Part shown: piece by piece, positions 21,616-22,734 of the stretch
How positions within the stretch are numbered: the stretch's first letter is position 1
How the letters are laid out: each line of letters opens with the position of its first letter
Origin: Susulua sp964536195
Lineage (GTDB): Bacteria; Omnitrophota; Gorgyraeia; Duberdicusellales; 4484-171
Assembly: GCA_964536195.1 (NCBI GenBank)
Contig: CAZHVO010000013.1
Location: 1-22,734 of the forward strand
DNA length: 22,734 bases
Direction of reading: 5' to 3'
Made by a program: the position numbers and the translations under genes
Notes under the pieces: model-generated
Seen by the model: the letters and a program-made list of their open reading frames with translations, nothing else
The model's database searches: none
Told to the model about the DNA's origin: nothing

Positions 21616-22632
21616 ATGATTATTGTTTTTAAGAAGTCGGCAACTAAGAATGAAATAAATAGCCTTATCAAGAGGGTTAAGGAGTTAGGTTTAAAGGCAA
21701 TGGTTTCACGTGGTGAAGAGCGTACCATTGTGGGTATTATCGGGCCCGAAGATGTTGTAAGGTTGCACCCTCTAGATGTTTTTCCTGGAGTAGATAGGGT
21801 GATGCCAGTCTTGGCTCCTTATAAGTTAGTGTCCCGGGAATTTAAAGAAGAAAGTAGCGTTGTAAAGATAAGAGAAGGAGTAGAGATTGGTTCTTCAAAA
21901 GTAGCAATTATTGCCGGTCCTTGTTCTATTGAAAGCGAGGAGCAGATAAAGGAAGTAGCTAGGAAGGTAAAAGAAGCCGGAGCCGGTATTTTAAGGGGAG
22001 GTGCTTTTAAACCACGTAGTTCTCCTTATACTTTTCAAGGTTTAGGCGAAGAAGCTTTAAAAATGCTCAAAAATGTATCAGAGGAGCTTGATATACCCAC
22101 AGTTACTGAGGTTATGGACACCAGAGATGTAGCTTTAGTGGCAAAATATGCTGATATTTTACAGATTGGTGCTCGTAATATGCAGAATTTTAATCTTCTT
22201 AAAGAGGTTGGCCAGACCAAGAAGCCAATCATTTTAAAAAGAGGCTTAAGTGCTACTATAAAAGAGTTATTAATGAGTGCAGAGTATATTTTGTCCGAAG
22301 GCAATTTCAATGTGATTTTATGTGAACGGGGCATAAGAACTTTTGAAGAGTTTACCCGTAACACTTTAGATTTAAGTGCGGTACCTTCGATAAAAATGTT
22401 ATCTCACCTTCCGATTATTGTCGATCCTTCCCACGCGACCGGGAAGTGGGGTTTGGTTGCGCCTTTAAGTAAGGCGGCAGTTGCTTGTGGGGCAGACGGT
22501 CTTTTAATAGAGGTTCATTCCAATCCTCAAGAAGCACTAAGTGATGGCTCACAGCAACTCTTGCCGGATAACTTTGCAGATTTAGTAAAAGAGTTAAGAG
22601 ATGTTGCAAAAGCTGTAGGTAAGCAGATATAG
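21616..22632 (+). CDS. aroF: 3-deoxy-7-phosphoheptulonate (DAHP) synthase, Thermotoga type
   Basis: Condenses PEP and erythrose 4-phosphate in the first step of the shikimate pathway. The 338 residues match the Thermotoga maritima enzyme in length and layout: a ferredoxin-like regulatory domain (about 1-70, MIIVFKKSATKNEINSLIKR) precedes the (beta/alpha)8 barrel. Metal ligands by position are C103 (IAGPCSIES), H273 (VDPSHATGKW), E299 (LLIEVHSNP) and D310 (LSDGSQ), one residue offset from the Thermotoga set. Substrate motifs include LRGGAFKPRSSPYTFQGLG, QIGARNMQNFNLLKEVG and ILKRGLSATIKELL. The N-terminal domain in such enzymes mediates feedback inhibition by Tyr or Phe. GGGAGG lies 7 nt before ATG. 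The tyrA start is 23 bp after its stop. Confidence 0.95.
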   Translation: MIIVFKKSATKNEINSLIKRVKELGLKAMVSRGEERTIVGIIGPEDVVRLHPLDVFPGVDRVMPVLAPYKLVSREFKEESSVVKIREGVEIGSSKVAIIAGPCSIESEEQIKEVARKVKEAGAGILRGGAFKPRSSPYTFQGLGEEALKMLKNVSEELDIPTVTEVMDTRDVALVAKYADILQIGARNMQNFNLLKEVGQTKKPIILKRGLSATIKELLMSAEYILSEGNFNVILCERGIRTFEEFTRNTLDLSAVPSIKMLSHLPIIVDPSHATGKWGLVAPLSKAAVACGADGLLIEVHSNPQEALSDGSQQLLPDNFADLVKELRDVAKAVGKQI

Positions 22633-22655
22633 AAAAAGTTATAAGTTTTAAGAAG

Positions 22656-22734
22656 ATGAAGAATGTAAGGAAAATAGGAATATTAGGCGTAGGGCTTATG
22701 GGTGGGTCTCTGAGCTTAGCTTTGAAGAAGAAGT
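22656..22734 (+). CDS. tyrA: Prephenate dehydrogenase, N-terminal fragment cut by window end
   Basis: Only the first 26 codons are present. After MKNVRKIG comes ILGVGLMGGSLSLALKKK, the Rossmann NAD(P)-binding loop in the form GxGxxGGSLxxAL that is typical of prephenate or arogenate dehydrogenases. The position right behind the DAHP synthase gene in an aromatic operon supports the call. The start was chosen as the only in-frame ATG ahead of the motif; the ribosome binding site is weak (AAGAAG). Length and C-terminal domains (an ACT domain or a fused EPSP synthase are both possible) cannot be judged. Confidence 0.8.
   Translation, partial: MKNVRKIGILGVGLMGGSLSLALKKK

Noticed and set aside
21543..21728. 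Minus-strand frame of 61 codons over the start of the DAHP synthase gene
   Set aside because: It covers the ribosome binding site and first codons of a well-supported gene, has no family resemblance and no promoter; its hydrophobic look comes from the AT-rich complement.

Overview
The window is AT-rich, gene-dense chromosomal DNA from a Gram-negative-type (diderm) and probably anaerobic bacterium. It encodes LpxB and an MsbA-type exporter, so the cell makes lipid A. It also encodes a B12-dependent class II ribonucleotide reductase, which needs no oxygen, and DAHP synthase of the Thermotoga type. The style (short intergenic gaps, lipid A genes beside a Gfo/Idh/MocA oxidoreductase, a class II reductase, an aromatic operon with HisC) fits an uncultured lineage such as Omnitrophota in the PVC group. 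That assignment is an impression from gene content and no marker here proves it. No phage, transposase, CRISPR array, toxin or defence gene was found.

Layout. Positions 1-2278: a strong promoter, an unrecognised membrane-anchored coiled-coil protein and a LacI-family regulator. Positions 2295-5507: two NrdR boxes and a promoter in front of nrdJ, with gpmA 12 bp behind it. Positions 5599-7419: mnmG, apparently with no ribosome binding site. Positions 7439-9548 (minus strand): lpxB and a Gfo/Idh/MocA oxidoreductase. Positions 9624-11441: an msbA-like exporter, read divergently from the oxidoreductase out of overlapping promoters. Positions 11450-14464: the translation and UMP kinase run rpsB-tsf-pyrH-frr, with two stem-loops between pyrH and frr. 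Positions 14524-14783: tRNA-Lys(TTT), tRNA-Leu(TAG) and tRNA-Gly(GCC). Positions 14809-19269: ptsN, a yvcK-like gene, an HPr gene, ptsI and a sugar-nucleotidyltransferase, tightly packed or overlapping. Positions 19279-22734: pheA, a hisC-type aminotransferase, a cruciform-type palindromic element, a DAHP synthase gene and the first 26 codons of tyrA.

How the genes work together. The last block supplies the entry step of the shikimate pathway (DAHP synthase), chorismate mutase/prephenate dehydratase, an aminotransferase that could finish Phe and Tyr, and prephenate dehydrogenase. The PTS block has EI, HPr and a nitrogen-type EIIA but no sugar permease, so it looks regulatory. LpxB and the MsbA-type flippase make and export the lipid A core, and the oxidoreductase may modify its sugar precursor.

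This is mostly housekeeping sequence. The parts most worth a second look are small: the NrdR boxes, the palindromic element before the DAHP synthase gene, the twin stem-loops before frr, a likely leaderless oxidoreductase gene whose longest reading frame begins inside its own -35 box, and the unrecognised coiled-coil protein.
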